This document shows, piece by piece, positions 1 to 8,776 of a DNA stretch of 64,000 nt (positions are counted from its first letter, which is position 1; every line of letters starts with the position of its first letter). The translations under genes and the position numbers were made by a program. Under the pieces are notes generated by a model. The model was not told where the DNA came from and made no database searches. It saw only the letters and a program-made list of their open reading frames with translations. This stretch comes from Halomonas alkaliantarctica (GTDB lineage Bacteria > Pseudomonadota > Gammaproteobacteria > Pseudomonadales > Halomonadaceae), in the NCBI RefSeq assembly GCF_029854215.1, contig NZ_CP122961.1, positions 3,906,001-3,970,000 on the forward strand, written 5' to 3'.

Positions 1-952
1 CAAACTCTTCGGCAAGATTACGATAGAACTCATACTGTTCCTTGGCATAAGTCGACATATCGACACTGCCGATAGTGGAGATCGAACCACGGTCTTCAGC
101 GCGGCTCAGCCAACTATCGCTCTCCGCGACCTCTTCTAATACGCCTTCCCACGTGGTCACTACCTCATCCGGCAGGTTGGGCGGGCCATACAGCGCGCTC
201 CAGCCAACCACTTGACCGGCCAGTTCATAGCCTAGCTCTTCAGCCGTCGGGACATCAGGCAGCGAGTCCATGCGCTCAGGTGAGTAGACCATCAGTGGGC
301 GCATATCACCGCTCTCAATGTGCGGCATGAGTGACCCGGCAGCGATGGCCAAGAAATCAACATGCCCGCCGAGCAACGCGGTAGCCAAAGCACCACCTCC
401 ACGGAACGGCACCAGCGTAGCCGCAGTGAGCGGATCCATGCCGGCATCGGAAAGCAGCGTCTGCACGGTAAAGCCATCAATCGCGGTCGCGCCGGAAGCC
501 GCATAGGCCATGGCACCTGGATTGCTCTCGATTCCTTCGAGCAATTCCTCAACACTCTCGTAGGGAGAGTCTTCGGCCACCGCTAGAATCATCGGTGTGG
601 CTTCCAACGGACCCAGGAAGGTGTACTCGTCCCAATCGACGCTACTGTTAGCATTCACCGCGGGTGACAGCGCCATACCCACGCGAGCCAGCAACAGGGT
701 GTAACCATCGGGCTCGGCCTCCGATACAGCCCGGGCACCAGACATACCGCCAGCACCAGATTGGTTTGACACTGTAATCGGCTCGCCGAGGAACTCCCGA
801 GCGGACTCAGCCAACGCACGGCCAGCGAGGTCGGAAGCACCACCAGGGCCATAGGGCACTACCAGAGTAACGGCTTCAGTCGGGTAGCTTTGGGCATGGG
901 CCGTACAAGTCACCATCAGACTCACGGCGGCGAAGTTCAAGATGCGTTTCAT
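1..952 (-). CDS. TctC/Bug-family tricarboxylate-type solute-binding protein, 3' end cut by window edge
   Basis: The frame stays open from an ATG at 952 to the window edge, about 317 codons, so only the last few residues of a normal TctC (about 320-330) are missing. It begins with a signal peptide ending near A-H-A-Q and continues with the TctC start 'YPTEAVTLVVPYGPGGASDL'. Later comes the domain-2 pattern 'LPDVPTAEELGYE'. Proteins of this family bind carboxylates in the periplasm and hand them to TctAB-type membrane subunits. No tctA or tctB is visible on this side, so its partners are either outside the window or it is an orphan binding protein. It is divergent from a LysR-type gene, the usual regulator arrangement. 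Substrate cannot be told from sequence. Confidence 0.88.
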   Translation of the reverse strand, partial: MKRILNFAAVSLMVTCTAHAQSYPTEAVTLVVPYGPGGASDLAGRALAESAREFLGEPITVSNQSGAGGMSGARAVSEAEPDGYTLLLARVGMALSPAVNANSSVDWDEYTFLGPLEATPMILAVAEDSPYESVEELLEGIESNPGAMAYAASGATAIDGFTVQTLLSDAGMDPLTAATLVPFRGGGALATALLGGHVDFLAIAAGSLMPHIESGDMRPLMVYSPERMDSLPDVPTAEELGYELAGQVVGWSALYGPPNLPDEVVTTWEGVLEEVAESDSWLSRAEDRGSISTIGSVDMSTYAKEQYEFYRNLAEEF

Positions 953-1238
953 TCCTGTCTCCTCGATTATTGTATCTTTCACTTCGTATAGCGCATCAGT
1001 GCGCCACGCCATACGAACATTTTCAGTATAGGAAGCTATGAATAATATTTCAATAAATCGCTTTAGTATGCATAATGGTTCTAGTCATGTAGCAAAGCTG
1101 CATGCCAGTACGCCCCATTTGAGAGCGATTTGCTTTTGAAGAAAGTGAAGTGTGGTGGCTTAAGAAGGTGTGCTTAGTAAGTAAAATTAACGAGCGCCAA
1201 CAATGTTTGGAGCGGTCTTAAAGGAGTTGGGAGAAGAA

Positions 1239-2162
1239 ATGAAACTTAAAGAGGTCGAAGCCTTTGATGCGTTCATGAAGCACGGCACTACCAAGGCCGC
1301 CGCCGATGCAATGGCGATTAGCCAATCGATGGTCAGCCGCCTTCTCACGGGGCTTGAGGAAGAGGTTGGCTTCACCCTATTCAAGCGAACGCGCAATCAG
1401 ATTGAACCGACCGCTGAAGCGTTCGCCTTTCATGACTCGGCGCTACGCTTAATCTCAAGCATTCGCGATACCCAGAAAGATGCCGAAGCTATCGCTAATA
1501 ACCAAATGGGCAATGTGGTGATCGCTGCACAACCGCTCTTCTGCGATACGTTTTTGCTCGATGTGGTCAAACGCTTCAAGGAGCGCCACCCGAACGTTGG
1601 CGTTCGGCTGGTCGATGTCGGAATGCAGGAACTACTCAAGATGATCGACAACAATACTTGCGATATGGCCCTGGGCATTACACTGGAAGCCGACACCTAC
1701 GGCGCCAGTGTCACCAGCCTGGCACGCTGTTCAGCTCGTTGCATCATGCATCGCAAGCACCCTCTAGCCAAACAGAAAACAGTGCCGATCAAAAGCCTAC
1801 AAAATCAGACGTTCGTCGAGTTAATGCCCGACAGCCCACTGCGATCCAGGGTCGATTACATCATGCAAACCATTGACATAAAGAGGAAGATTGCGGCCGA
1901 AATTCGTCCCATGCGTGGGGTCTGTGCGCTGGTCGACCGGGGGGTCGGCATTGCCGTTATTGACCCCATTGCGGAGCTGCTGCTGCCGGGTACTAATGTA
2001 ATCTCAAGGCCCCTGGATCCAAGTATCGAATGGGAGATTGCGTTACTTACGTCTAAACGCAGACCGCTGAGTAATGTTTCGGCTGCCTTTTACGATGAGG
2101 TACATCAAGAAATTGCTAACCTAATAAACATCGGTGTTTTGCAAGAAAGACAACTTATTTAA
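1239..2162 (+). CDS. LysR-family transcriptional regulator
   Basis: A protein of 307 residues with an N-terminal winged helix-turn-helix (about residues 1-60; 'AAADAMAISQSMVSRLLTGLEEEVG') and a periplasmic-binding-like effector domain behind it, the LysR layout. I chose the ATG at 1239 over the upstream one at 1203 because AAGGAG lies about a dozen bases before it and the protein then starts directly with the HTH. It is transcribed away from the TctC-like gene on its left, so it most likely controls that gene in response to its ligand; this is inference from position. The closest LysR subgroup cannot be judged without a search. Confidence 0.9.
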   Translation: MKLKEVEAFDAFMKHGTTKAAADAMAISQSMVSRLLTGLEEEVGFTLFKRTRNQIEPTAEAFAFHDSALRLISSIRDTQKDAEAIANNQMGNVVIAAQPLFCDTFLLDVVKRFKERHPNVGVRLVDVGMQELLKMIDNNTCDMALGITLEADTYGASVTSLARCSARCIMHRKHPLAKQKTVPIKSLQNQTFVELMPDSPLRSRVDYIMQTIDIKRKIAAEIRPMRGVCALVDRGVGIAVIDPIAELLLPGTNVISRPLDPSIEWEIALLTSKRRPLSNVSAAFYDEVHQEIANLINIGVLQERQLI

Positions 2163-2491
2163 TGAATCTATTGGTTTCACATAGCTGTTTAGCTGTAGTG
2201 CAAGGGCAAGTGCGCTGATAGTTTCATAAGTTCCTGGATTGACAGAATCCCTGCAGCATCAGCTAATTGGCGGCATTATATTTTGTTTTTAGAAAACATT
2301 ATTTAAGAGTTATTTACTAAAAAATAGACAATCGTTTAGAAACCAAAAGCTTGCTCTCACTGCCGTGGTTGTCACTATCGCTAAAGTAACTCGCCAGCAT
2401 CCTGGATCTAAAAACGACATCCTAATAAATCATATATTTAAAAGAATCTTTAGCGAGTTTGGGGATTAATTTATCCTATATATTGTAATGC
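2163..2491. other. AT-rich intergenic gap between convergent genes
   Basis: About 330 bases, clearly richer in A and T than the flanking genes, between the end of the LysR gene and the end of the binding-protein gene on the other strand. I see no convincing open frame, RNA or strong hairpin with a T-run in it. Confidence 0.5.
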
Positions 2492-3535
2492 CTAATCGTC
2501 ATTACCCCCTTTATAGCGATTAAATTCACGTTGCCATCGAGCCATGAAAGCATCGCGGCGCTGAGGATCAACGAAAGCAAGCACCGAGGCGTTAAGCGGG
2601 ATGGGATAGAGGCGGTCGCCAACTTGATCGCGGAGACGTTGAGCAGTGTAGGGCCCGACAATATCGGGCCGCACGCTGAAAAGCGGGGTTTGAGCCGCCA
2701 ACACACGCTGACCGTCGCGACTGAGCAGGAAGTTCATAAAAGCTTGCGCAGCACGAGGATGTGGCGCGTCACGATGGATAAAGCCGGTCCGCATCACGAC
2801 TAAAGCATAGTCCTGGGGCACCTGCACGATCACCTCGGGATGCTCCTGGGCCCACACCATTGCATAGGAGCCCAGCAGATTATAACCCAGCCAATAACGC
2901 CCCTCTGAAAGCCCTTCCAGCATTGAGCGGGTATTGGATTCGAGGTGAGCATCGGCATCGCCTAATGCGGTGACCAGATCCCAGAACCTGTCTGTATAGC
3001 GTGCATCTTGCTGAAATAACGTGTAGCCGATGCCGCTTTTTGAGGGCGAGTAGGTGGTTACCTTGCCTTGTAAAGTGTCACGCTGAGCACTCAGCAAATT
3101 GTGCAGATCTGCATGGGTTTGCGGCGGCAACATGTGGCGGGCTAAATCAAGCCGGTAAGCCATGACAATCGGCTCGAAGGTAAACCCAAACACCTCGTTA
3201 CGCCATTTCGCCCATTCGGGCCATTCATTGGCCAGTTCAGAATCCAGCCGTTGGGCATACCCCTGATTGACGCGGTTCATCTGCCAAGGCATGGCTGAAC
3301 TAATCACTACGTCGGGGGGTGGATCAGCCGCCGCCGTCAAGGCATCCACCTCCAGCGTGCTTCGGTCCCGGTAGCTCAGTTCAATACCCGGATGGGCCTG
3401 CTCGAAAGCAGCTAACAGCGGCGCGACCACCTGTCTATCCAAGGCGGCTTCTACCACCAAGGGTGTCGCTGCTAGACCCTGAGAAGACGAAAAAAAGCAC
3501 ATCACCAGCACAGCCGTTAGCCATAAGCGTTGCAT
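2492..3535 (-). CDS. Periplasmic ABC-type solute-binding protein coupled to the TctDE sensor system
   Basis: 347 residues starting with a signal peptide (cleavage near 'GLAATPLVVEA'), then the two-lobed fold of the Fe(III)/AfuA-type binding proteins ('YRDRSTLEVDAL', 'VVISSAMPWQMNRV', 'YSPSKSGIGYTLF'). There is no ABC permease or ATPase beside it. Its start codon overlaps the stop of the histidine-kinase gene (TGATG), so kinase and binding protein are translationally coupled. This suggests a periplasmic ligand-sensing accessory to the kinase rather than an uptake protein. That role is known for some TctE-like kinases; here it is inferred from gene order. Confidence 0.8.
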   Translation of the reverse strand: MQRLWLTAVLVMCFFSSSQGLAATPLVVEAALDRQVVAPLLAAFEQAHPGIELSYRDRSTLEVDALTAAADPPPDVVISSAMPWQMNRVNQGYAQRLDSELANEWPEWAKWRNEVFGFTFEPIVMAYRLDLARHMLPPQTHADLHNLLSAQRDTLQGKVTTYSPSKSGIGYTLFQQDARYTDRFWDLVTALGDADAHLESNTRSMLEGLSEGRYWLGYNLLGSYAMVWAQEHPEVIVQVPQDYALVVMRTGFIHRDAPHPRAAQAFMNFLLSRDGQRVLAAQTPLFSVRPDIVGPYTAQRLRDQVGDRLYPIPLNASVLAFVDPQRRDAFMARWQREFNRYKGGNDD

Positions 3536-4932
3536 CAGCTTTCCTCCCCCGCCGCCTGAAAATGCACTTCAATGCGCAGTCCATGTGGCGGACGTTCTTT
3601 GACCTGAAGCTTAGCCGCGTGGCGTTGCGCGATGGTATCTACGATAGCCAGACCCAGGCCTGAGCCGTGTGTATCCTGGCGCCCTGCGCGCTCGAAGGGT
3701 TGCAACAACCGGTGACGTATCTCTGGATCGACCCCAGGCCCGGTATCCTCGATATAAAGCATGATGTGATTGCCGATAGCGTTTAGTCCCAGCGTGATTT
3801 CGCTACCCGGAGGGGTATAGCGCAGTGCGTTGTCGATCAGGTTGCCCAGTAGCTCGTGCAGCGCCCACGCTTGCCCATGTATGATCATAGGCTCGGCGGG
3901 CAGTTCAGCCAGACCTAGGTCATGCTGCATGGCCACCTCGCGCTGGGCCCATTCGAGCACGCTGTCGTGTAGCGTCTTTCTTAAATCGAGCGGCAAGCAT
4001 TCTTCGGCCTCTTCCACATGGCGAAGGCGCGCAAGACTGAGTAGCTGACCGGCCAAGCGGCTGGTGCGCTCTGCGCCATCATGTACGTCTGAAAGGGCAC
4101 GATACCACTCATCGGGGTCGCGGCTTTGCAGGGCTAACTCACTGGTACTTTGTAGGCCGGCTAGCGGAGTTTTGAGCTGATGGCTGGCATCGGCCGTGAA
4201 GCGCAGCAGGTTATCGCGGCTCTCGCGCTGTCGGGTAAACAGGGTATCCAGCGCCTCGACCATTTCACGCAATTCTTCTGGCACCTTAGCATTGAGTGGC
4301 CGCATATCATCGGCTTGACGTCGCCTTAACCGGTGGCGCAACTGGCGCATCGGTTTTAGTGCAACCCGCATTGCCAACAGCATCAGTATGCCCGCCAGCA
4401 GTACCATGGCGACAAAACGAATGATCGCGCGTTCAAATAGTTCATTGGCTAATACCTGACGTCCACTCATCGTATGGCCCACCCAGATTTGCACCGGGTC
4501 TTGAATGTCCCATCCCGCCGAGTCGTATTCGCGGCCATGCAGCCGCCAGCGAGTGCCCACCTGCGTCAGGTCAAGCCAGGTTGGCTCGATGGCCGCTGCT
4601 TCAAGACCGGCCGAGGGTATGGAGATAGCCAGATTGGCCGAAATGCGCCGTCCGTTATGGTCGAGCACAGCGTAGAAGACCCGTTCCTGGTGGGAAGTGG
4701 CCAGAATTTGCAGGGCGGCGGGAGGAATCCTGACGACGGGGTCGCTGCCTTCCCATTGCACCGAGTCGGCAGTCGTCAGCGCAGCCGCTTCTAGCTGGCT
4801 ATCAAAAGCACGCTCGGCCGCGCGCTGAGTGGAATAATAAGCTTCCATCAGCAACAACGTACCCAGCCCAGACACCATGACCAGCAACCAGACAGCCAAG
4901 CGCGCCTTTAACGTGCCGATCACTTGGGTCAA
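3535..4932 (-). CDS. tctE: Sensor histidine kinase, TctE type
   Basis: 465 residues. A membrane segment lies at about 10-30, a periplasmic TctE-type sensor region to about 165, a second membrane segment at about 167-190, then the HisKA box 'DASHQLKTPLAG' with the phospho-accepting His near 250. The ATPase boxes are N ('NLIDNALRYTPPG'), G1 ('EDTGPGVD') and G2 ('GSGLGLAIV'). All catalytic motifs are intact. It overlaps the response regulator upstream by 4 bases and the binding protein downstream by 1, so the three form one operon. In enterobacteria TctDE activates tctCBA in response to tricarboxylates; the divergent tctCBA next door supports the same role. Confidence 0.92.
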   Translation of the reverse strand: MTQVIGTLKARLAVWLLVMVSGLGTLLLMEAYYSTQRAAERAFDSQLEAAALTTADSVQWEGSDPVVRIPPAALQILATSHQERVFYAVLDHNGRRISANLAISIPSAGLEAAAIEPTWLDLTQVGTRWRLHGREYDSAGWDIQDPVQIWVGHTMSGRQVLANELFERAIIRFVAMVLLAGILMLLAMRVALKPMRQLRHRLRRRQADDMRPLNAKVPEELREMVEALDTLFTRQRESRDNLLRFTADASHQLKTPLAGLQSTSELALQSRDPDEWYRALSDVHDGAERTSRLAGQLLSLARLRHVEEAEECLPLDLRKTLHDSVLEWAQREVAMQHDLGLAELPAEPMIIHGQAWALHELLGNLIDNALRYTPPGSEITLGLNAIGNHIMLYIEDTGPGVDPEIRHRLLQPFERAGRQDTHGSGLGLAIVDTIAQRHAAKLQVKERPPHGLRIEVHFQAAGEES

Positions 4933-5597
4933 GTCGACGCTTCCTCGAGTCGATAGCCAAGGCCACGAAACGTGCGGATATGCAAACCGCTCCCCTTAAG
5001 ACGCTTGCGTAACCGGCTGACGTAAACCTCAAGCGCATTAGAACCTACCTCACGGAAGCTAAACACTCGCCCTTCCAGCATCTCGCGGGGGGCGATATTG
5101 CCTGCATGTAGCAGGAGCCCTTCAAGCAAGCGTAGCTCACAGCGAGGTAATTCGAGTTTTACCCCATCGAGCGTGGCAGCGCCAGCAATGGGATCAAGAC
5201 ACAAAGGGCCCAACGCCAGACGGTTATCGCTACGCTGCTGGCTGCGCCTTAGCAAGGCGCGTACCCGGGCTTCAAGCTCCACCAGTGAAAACGGTTTGGC
5301 GAGGTAGTCATCCGCGCCTAGATCAAGGCCGCGGACTCGGTCGTCAATGCCGTCTCTAGCGGTCAGGATCAACACGGGCGTCCGATCACCTCGATCACGC
5401 AATTCACTCAGCAACTCGAGACCATTTCCGTCAGGCAGCCCCAGGTCAAGCAGGATCAGATCAAAGTGGCCATTGTGCAGCGCCGCTCGCGCGTCTCTCA
5501 CATGGGCAAAAATGTCGACGCTATTACCCAGCGGTGATAATGCATTGTAAAGCGAGCGAGCGATCATCGGATCGTCTTCAACAATGATTAGGCGCAT
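4929..5597 (-). CDS. tctD: Response regulator, OmpR/PhoB family, TctD type
   Basis: 222 residues. The receiver domain shows the acidic pair 'VEDD' at 7-9, the phospho-acceptor Asp51 in 'LILLDLGLPDG' and the conserved Lys in 'LAKPFS'. A C-terminal winged-helix DNA-binding domain follows ('SNALEVYVSRLRKRLKG', 'TFRGLGYRLE'). It is first in the operon with tctE and the binding protein and is divergent from tctC across about 140 bases, the expected place for its binding sites. Directly regulating tctCBA is inference from this arrangement. Confidence 0.93.
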   Translation of the reverse strand: MRLIIVEDDPMIARSLYNALSPLGNSVDIFAHVRDARAALHNGHFDLILLDLGLPDGNGLELLSELRDRGDRTPVLILTARDGIDDRVRGLDLGADDYLAKPFSLVELEARVRALLRRSQQRSDNRLALGPLCLDPIAGAATLDGVKLELPRCELRLLEGLLLHAGNIAPREMLEGRVFSFREVGSNALEVYVSRLRKRLKGSGLHIRTFRGLGYRLEEAST

Positions 5598-5736
5598 ATG
5601 ACTAAAGTCTCAAGGGGTAATAAGGGAAATGACAGGTTGATGAAAGGTTGCCTGCCTAACATTGCGCTGGTCATCTTAGTATGACCGGGTTCGGGCCTTC
5701 CTGCCCCCGAATACAACAAGAGAACAGGAGTTCGTC

Positions 5737-6729
5737 ATGAAGATCAACTCAACCCTACGCTACGCCTCTGGCCTTGCTTTAATGGGCAGCGCATTGCTTA
5801 TCGGCCAAGCTCAGGCTCAAGCCATTCCCGACTCTACCGAATGTATCGCGCCCGCCAAACCCGGCGGTGGCTACGATTTGACATGTCGACTAGCCGCCAA
5901 TGGCCTCCAAGAAACGGGGCTGATAAATAAGCCGATGATGGTTAGCTACATGCCCGGCGGCATTGGTGCGGTGGCTTACAACCATGTTAACGGTGTGCGT
6001 ACTGATGATCCCAGCCTTATTGTAGCGGCCAGTACTGGTGCTGCCGTGAACCTGGCGCTAGGCAAGTTTGGCGAGTACGACGCTGACGAGGTTCGCTGGC
6101 TAGGCGCCCTGGGCGTCGACTATGGCGCGATTGTCGTCAGTGCCGATGCACCGTGGCAGAGCCTAGACGAGCTGATGACCGCCCTGAAAGAAAATCCCAA
6201 CGAGATCGCCTTCGGTGCCGGTGGCACAGTAGGTAGCCAGGATTGGATGAAGGCAGCGCTGATCGCCAAATCCGGGGATATGTCGCCCAGAGACCTTCGT
6301 TACGTGGCCTTCGAGGGTGGCGGTGAGGCACTAGCAGCACTGTTAGGCGACCACATTCAGGTGTTCACTGGCGATCTGTCAGAACTTAGGTCTCAGCTTG
6401 AGGGTGGCAAAATCCGCGTCCTGGCGGCTCTTTCCGAAGAGCGGATGGGCGGCCCCTACGCCGATATTCCAACTGCAGCCGAACAGGGCTACGACGTGGA
6501 GTGGCCGATTTGGCGTGGCTATTACATGGGCCCGGAAGTCAGCGATGAAGCCTATCAAGCCTGGGTTGAACGCATGCAGCAGTTGGCAGAGGATCCGGTA
6601 TTCGCCGAACTACGTGAGGCACGGGGCCTGTTCCCAATGTCTCGCTTCGGTGAGGATTTTGACAGCTACGTTCAAGAACAGGTCACTGAGTTTAAAGGGC
6701 TGGCAGAAGAAGTAGGTCTGACCCAATGA
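5737..6729 (+). CDS. tctC: TctC tricarboxylate-type solute-binding protein
   Basis: 330 residues with a Sec signal peptide (cut near 'AQAQA'), then the family pattern 'ECIAPAKPGGGYDLTCRLAA' and the ligand-loop region 'MPGGIGAVAYNHV'. The ATG follows AGGAG at a normal distance. The protein binds its carboxylate in the periplasm and delivers it to TctBA, encoded directly downstream (ATGA overlap with tctB). The 'ECIAPAKPGGGYD' start resembles the TctC encoded near 22.8 kb here ('ECLAPADPGGGWD'), which suggests a related, possibly citrate-like, ligand. Likely controlled by the divergent TctDE system. Confidence 0.93.
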   Translation: MKINSTLRYASGLALMGSALLIGQAQAQAIPDSTECIAPAKPGGGYDLTCRLAANGLQETGLINKPMMVSYMPGGIGAVAYNHVNGVRTDDPSLIVAASTGAAVNLALGKFGEYDADEVRWLGALGVDYGAIVVSADAPWQSLDELMTALKENPNEIAFGAGGTVGSQDWMKAALIAKSGDMSPRDLRYVAFEGGGEALAALLGDHIQVFTGDLSELRSQLEGGKIRVLAALSEERMGGPYADIPTAAEQGYDVEWPIWRGYYMGPEVSDEAYQAWVERMQQLAEDPVFAELREARGLFPMSRFGEDFDSYVQEQVTEFKGLAEEVGLTQ

Positions 6730-7175
6730 AGATCGCCGCCGACCGAGTGCTGGGCATTGCACTAATCGGTCTGGCGGCGTTTATCGCCGTCCAGGCCGTG
6801 CAACTGGAAATGCCCTTTAGCTACGAACCCGTAGGCCCCAAGGCCTTCCCGGTAGGGCTGTCAATTCTGCTGACAATACTCTCACTGGTGATGATTTTCA
6901 GACCGGGCCCCAACGGTCCATGGCCCCACAAAGCACTGGCGCTTAAGTTGTTACTGGTGCTGGCTTTGCTGTTGGGCTATGCGGTTTTTTTCACACAGCT
7001 TGGGTTTATCGTCTCATCGCTGCTAGTGGTGACGGCCTTGGCGCGACTCTTTGATGCGACCTGGGGTAAAGCACTGATCACCGGCGTCATCATGTCGGTT
7101 ATCGGCTATTTTCTGTTCACCACCGCCCTCGGGATCAGCCTGCCTTCTGGCTACTGGTTCGATACCTTCCTTTAA
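6726..7175 (+). CDS. tctB: TctB small membrane subunit
   Basis: 149 residues with about four hydrophobic segments and the family feature 'EPVGPKAFPVGLSILLTIL' after the first membrane helix. It is the small, poorly conserved membrane partner of TctA. The start overlaps the tctC stop (ATGA), and tctA starts 12 bases after its stop, so the three are one transcript. No energy-coupling ATPase is present, as expected for this ion-driven family. Confidence 0.92.
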   Translation: MKIAADRVLGIALIGLAAFIAVQAVQLEMPFSYEPVGPKAFPVGLSILLTILSLVMIFRPGPNGPWPHKALALKLLLVLALLLGYAVFFTQLGFIVSSLLVVTALARLFDATWGKALITGVIMSVIGYFLFTTALGISLPSGYWFDTFL

Positions 7176-7187
7176 AGGATCGCTAAG

Positions 7188-8693
7188 ATGTTCGATTTCC
7201 TTATCGATGGGTTCGGTGTTGCGCTGACCCCTCTCAACCTGGGGCTGGCTCTCCTTGGCGCCTTGCTTGGCACCCTATTTGGGGCCTTGCCGGGTATCGG
7301 CCCGATCAATGGCATCGCCATTCTGATGCCGCTTGCCTATACCCTTGGCTTGCCTGCCGAGTCATCACTGATCTTGCTGGCCGCGGTTTATACCGGCGCC
7401 GAATATGGCGGCCGCATGTCGAGCATTCTGCTCAATGTGCCTGGCGATGCGGGGGCGGTCATGACCACTCTCGATGGCTACCCGCTGGCACAGAAAGGAC
7501 TTGCGGGCCCCGCCCTAGGGCTTTCAGCAGTGAGCTCATTCATCGGCGCGACCATAGCCATTATTGGCCTGACGTTGTTTGCACCGCTCCTGGCAAATGT
7601 GGCGGTGATGTTCGGCCCGGCGGAATTCTTTGCGCTCATGATATTCGCGTTTTCTTCCATGTCGGTGATGATGGGCAAGGATCCAATCAAGACCGCGATT
7701 GGTGCCGTACTGGGTGTCCTGATTGGCACCGTGGGCATTGATTCCGGCAGCGGCGTACTGCGCTATACCCTCGGCATGCCCGAGCTCTATGACGGCATCG
7801 ACTTTGTCGTGATGATTATTGGTCTCTTCGCTATCAGCGAAATTCTGCTGATGCTCGAAAATTCCCACAGCACCGATAACGATGGCGAGCTGCCGCCACT
7901 TGGGCGTGTTTTTGTTAGCCTCAAGGAAGTGCTGGCATGTAAGGGCGCCATCATCCGCTCGGGTCTGATTGGCTTTATCATCGGCGTCCTCCCCGGTACC
8001 GGCGCCTCTGTTGCTGGCGCCGTCTCTTACACCACTGAAAAGCGTCTTTCCGACAAGGACAATACCTTTGGCACCGGTGATATGCGCGGGCTGGCTGCGC
8101 CGGAGTCGGCCAACAACGCGGCCGCTGTAGGTTCTTTTGTGCCCATGCTAACCTTAGGCATTCCCGGTTCCGGTACAACCGCGGTATTGCTGGGTGCATT
8201 GATGCTTTATAACATCACCCCTGGGCCCATGATGTTTACCGAGCGGCCTGAAGTGGCGGGTGGTCTTATCGCATCGCTTTATATTGGCAATATCGTATTG
8301 CTGATGCTTAACCTGCCGCTAGCGGGTGTATTCGCCCGGGTACTGACTATTCCACGCTGGGTGCTCGTACCCGCCATTGCTATCCTGGCGTTCGTCGGCG
8401 TCTATCAGTTGCACTCCGATCTATTTGCTATTTACTTGATGCTGGTCATCGGCGTGTTTGGGTATTTGCTGCGTAAGCTGGGCTTCTCCCTGGCGCCAGT
8501 GATTCTCGGCTACGTGCTGGGAGGGTTGATGGAGCAGAACCTGCGCCGTGCACTCTCTATCAGCGGCGGCGACGTCGGGATTCTATGGCAATCGGGAATC
8601 TCACTGGGGCTATGGGTTGCGGCGGTATTACTATTGGTACTGCCCTGGTTGATACCGAAGCTATTGGCTGCCCGCAAGCTAAGCGCGGGTTAA
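7188..8693 (+). CDS. tctA: TctA large membrane subunit
   Basis: 501 residues, very hydrophobic, with both internally repeated signature loops of the family: 'GALPGIGPINGIAILMP' near residue 35 and 'GVLPGTGASVAGAVSY' near 265. The loop 'PESANNAAAVGSFVPMLTLG' is also present. Length is normal for TctA (about 500). It forms the translocation channel with TctB for the substrate delivered by TctC. A clear intrinsic terminator lies about 35 bases after its stop, closing the tctCBA transcript. Confidence 0.95.
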   Translation: MFDFLIDGFGVALTPLNLGLALLGALLGTLFGALPGIGPINGIAILMPLAYTLGLPAESSLILLAAVYTGAEYGGRMSSILLNVPGDAGAVMTTLDGYPLAQKGLAGPALGLSAVSSFIGATIAIIGLTLFAPLLANVAVMFGPAEFFALMIFAFSSMSVMMGKDPIKTAIGAVLGVLIGTVGIDSGSGVLRYTLGMPELYDGIDFVVMIIGLFAISEILLMLENSHSTDNDGELPPLGRVFVSLKEVLACKGAIIRSGLIGFIIGVLPGTGASVAGAVSYTTEKRLSDKDNTFGTGDMRGLAAPESANNAAAVGSFVPMLTLGIPGSGTTAVLLGALMLYNITPGPMMFTERPEVAGGLIASLYIGNIVLLMLNLPLAGVFARVLTIPRWVLVPAIAILAFVGVYQLHSDLFAIYLMLVIGVFGYLLRKLGFSLAPVILGYVLGGLMEQNLRRALSISGGDVGILWQSGISLGLWVAAVLLLVLPWLIPKLLAARKLSAG

Positions 8694-8726
8694 CGGCTCT
8701 TCTTGTCCGACAATGAATAGATAGCT

Positions 8727-8761
8727 AGCCCTGGCCCGTGATAACGATCGCCAGGGCTTTT
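8727..8761 (+). terminator. Rho-independent terminator after tctCBA
   Basis: An 8-bp stem AGCCCTGG / CCAGGGCT with a 16-base loop is followed by TTTT. It lies just behind the tctA stop. A possible GTG start for the next gene falls inside this hairpin and is therefore unlikely. Confidence 0.85.
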
Positions 8762-8776
8762 ATTTGCAAACCTGTG

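Noticed and set aside
8738..8776. GTG start for the AbrB-family gene
   Set aside because: It lies inside the loop of the tctCBA terminator and lacks a ribosome site.
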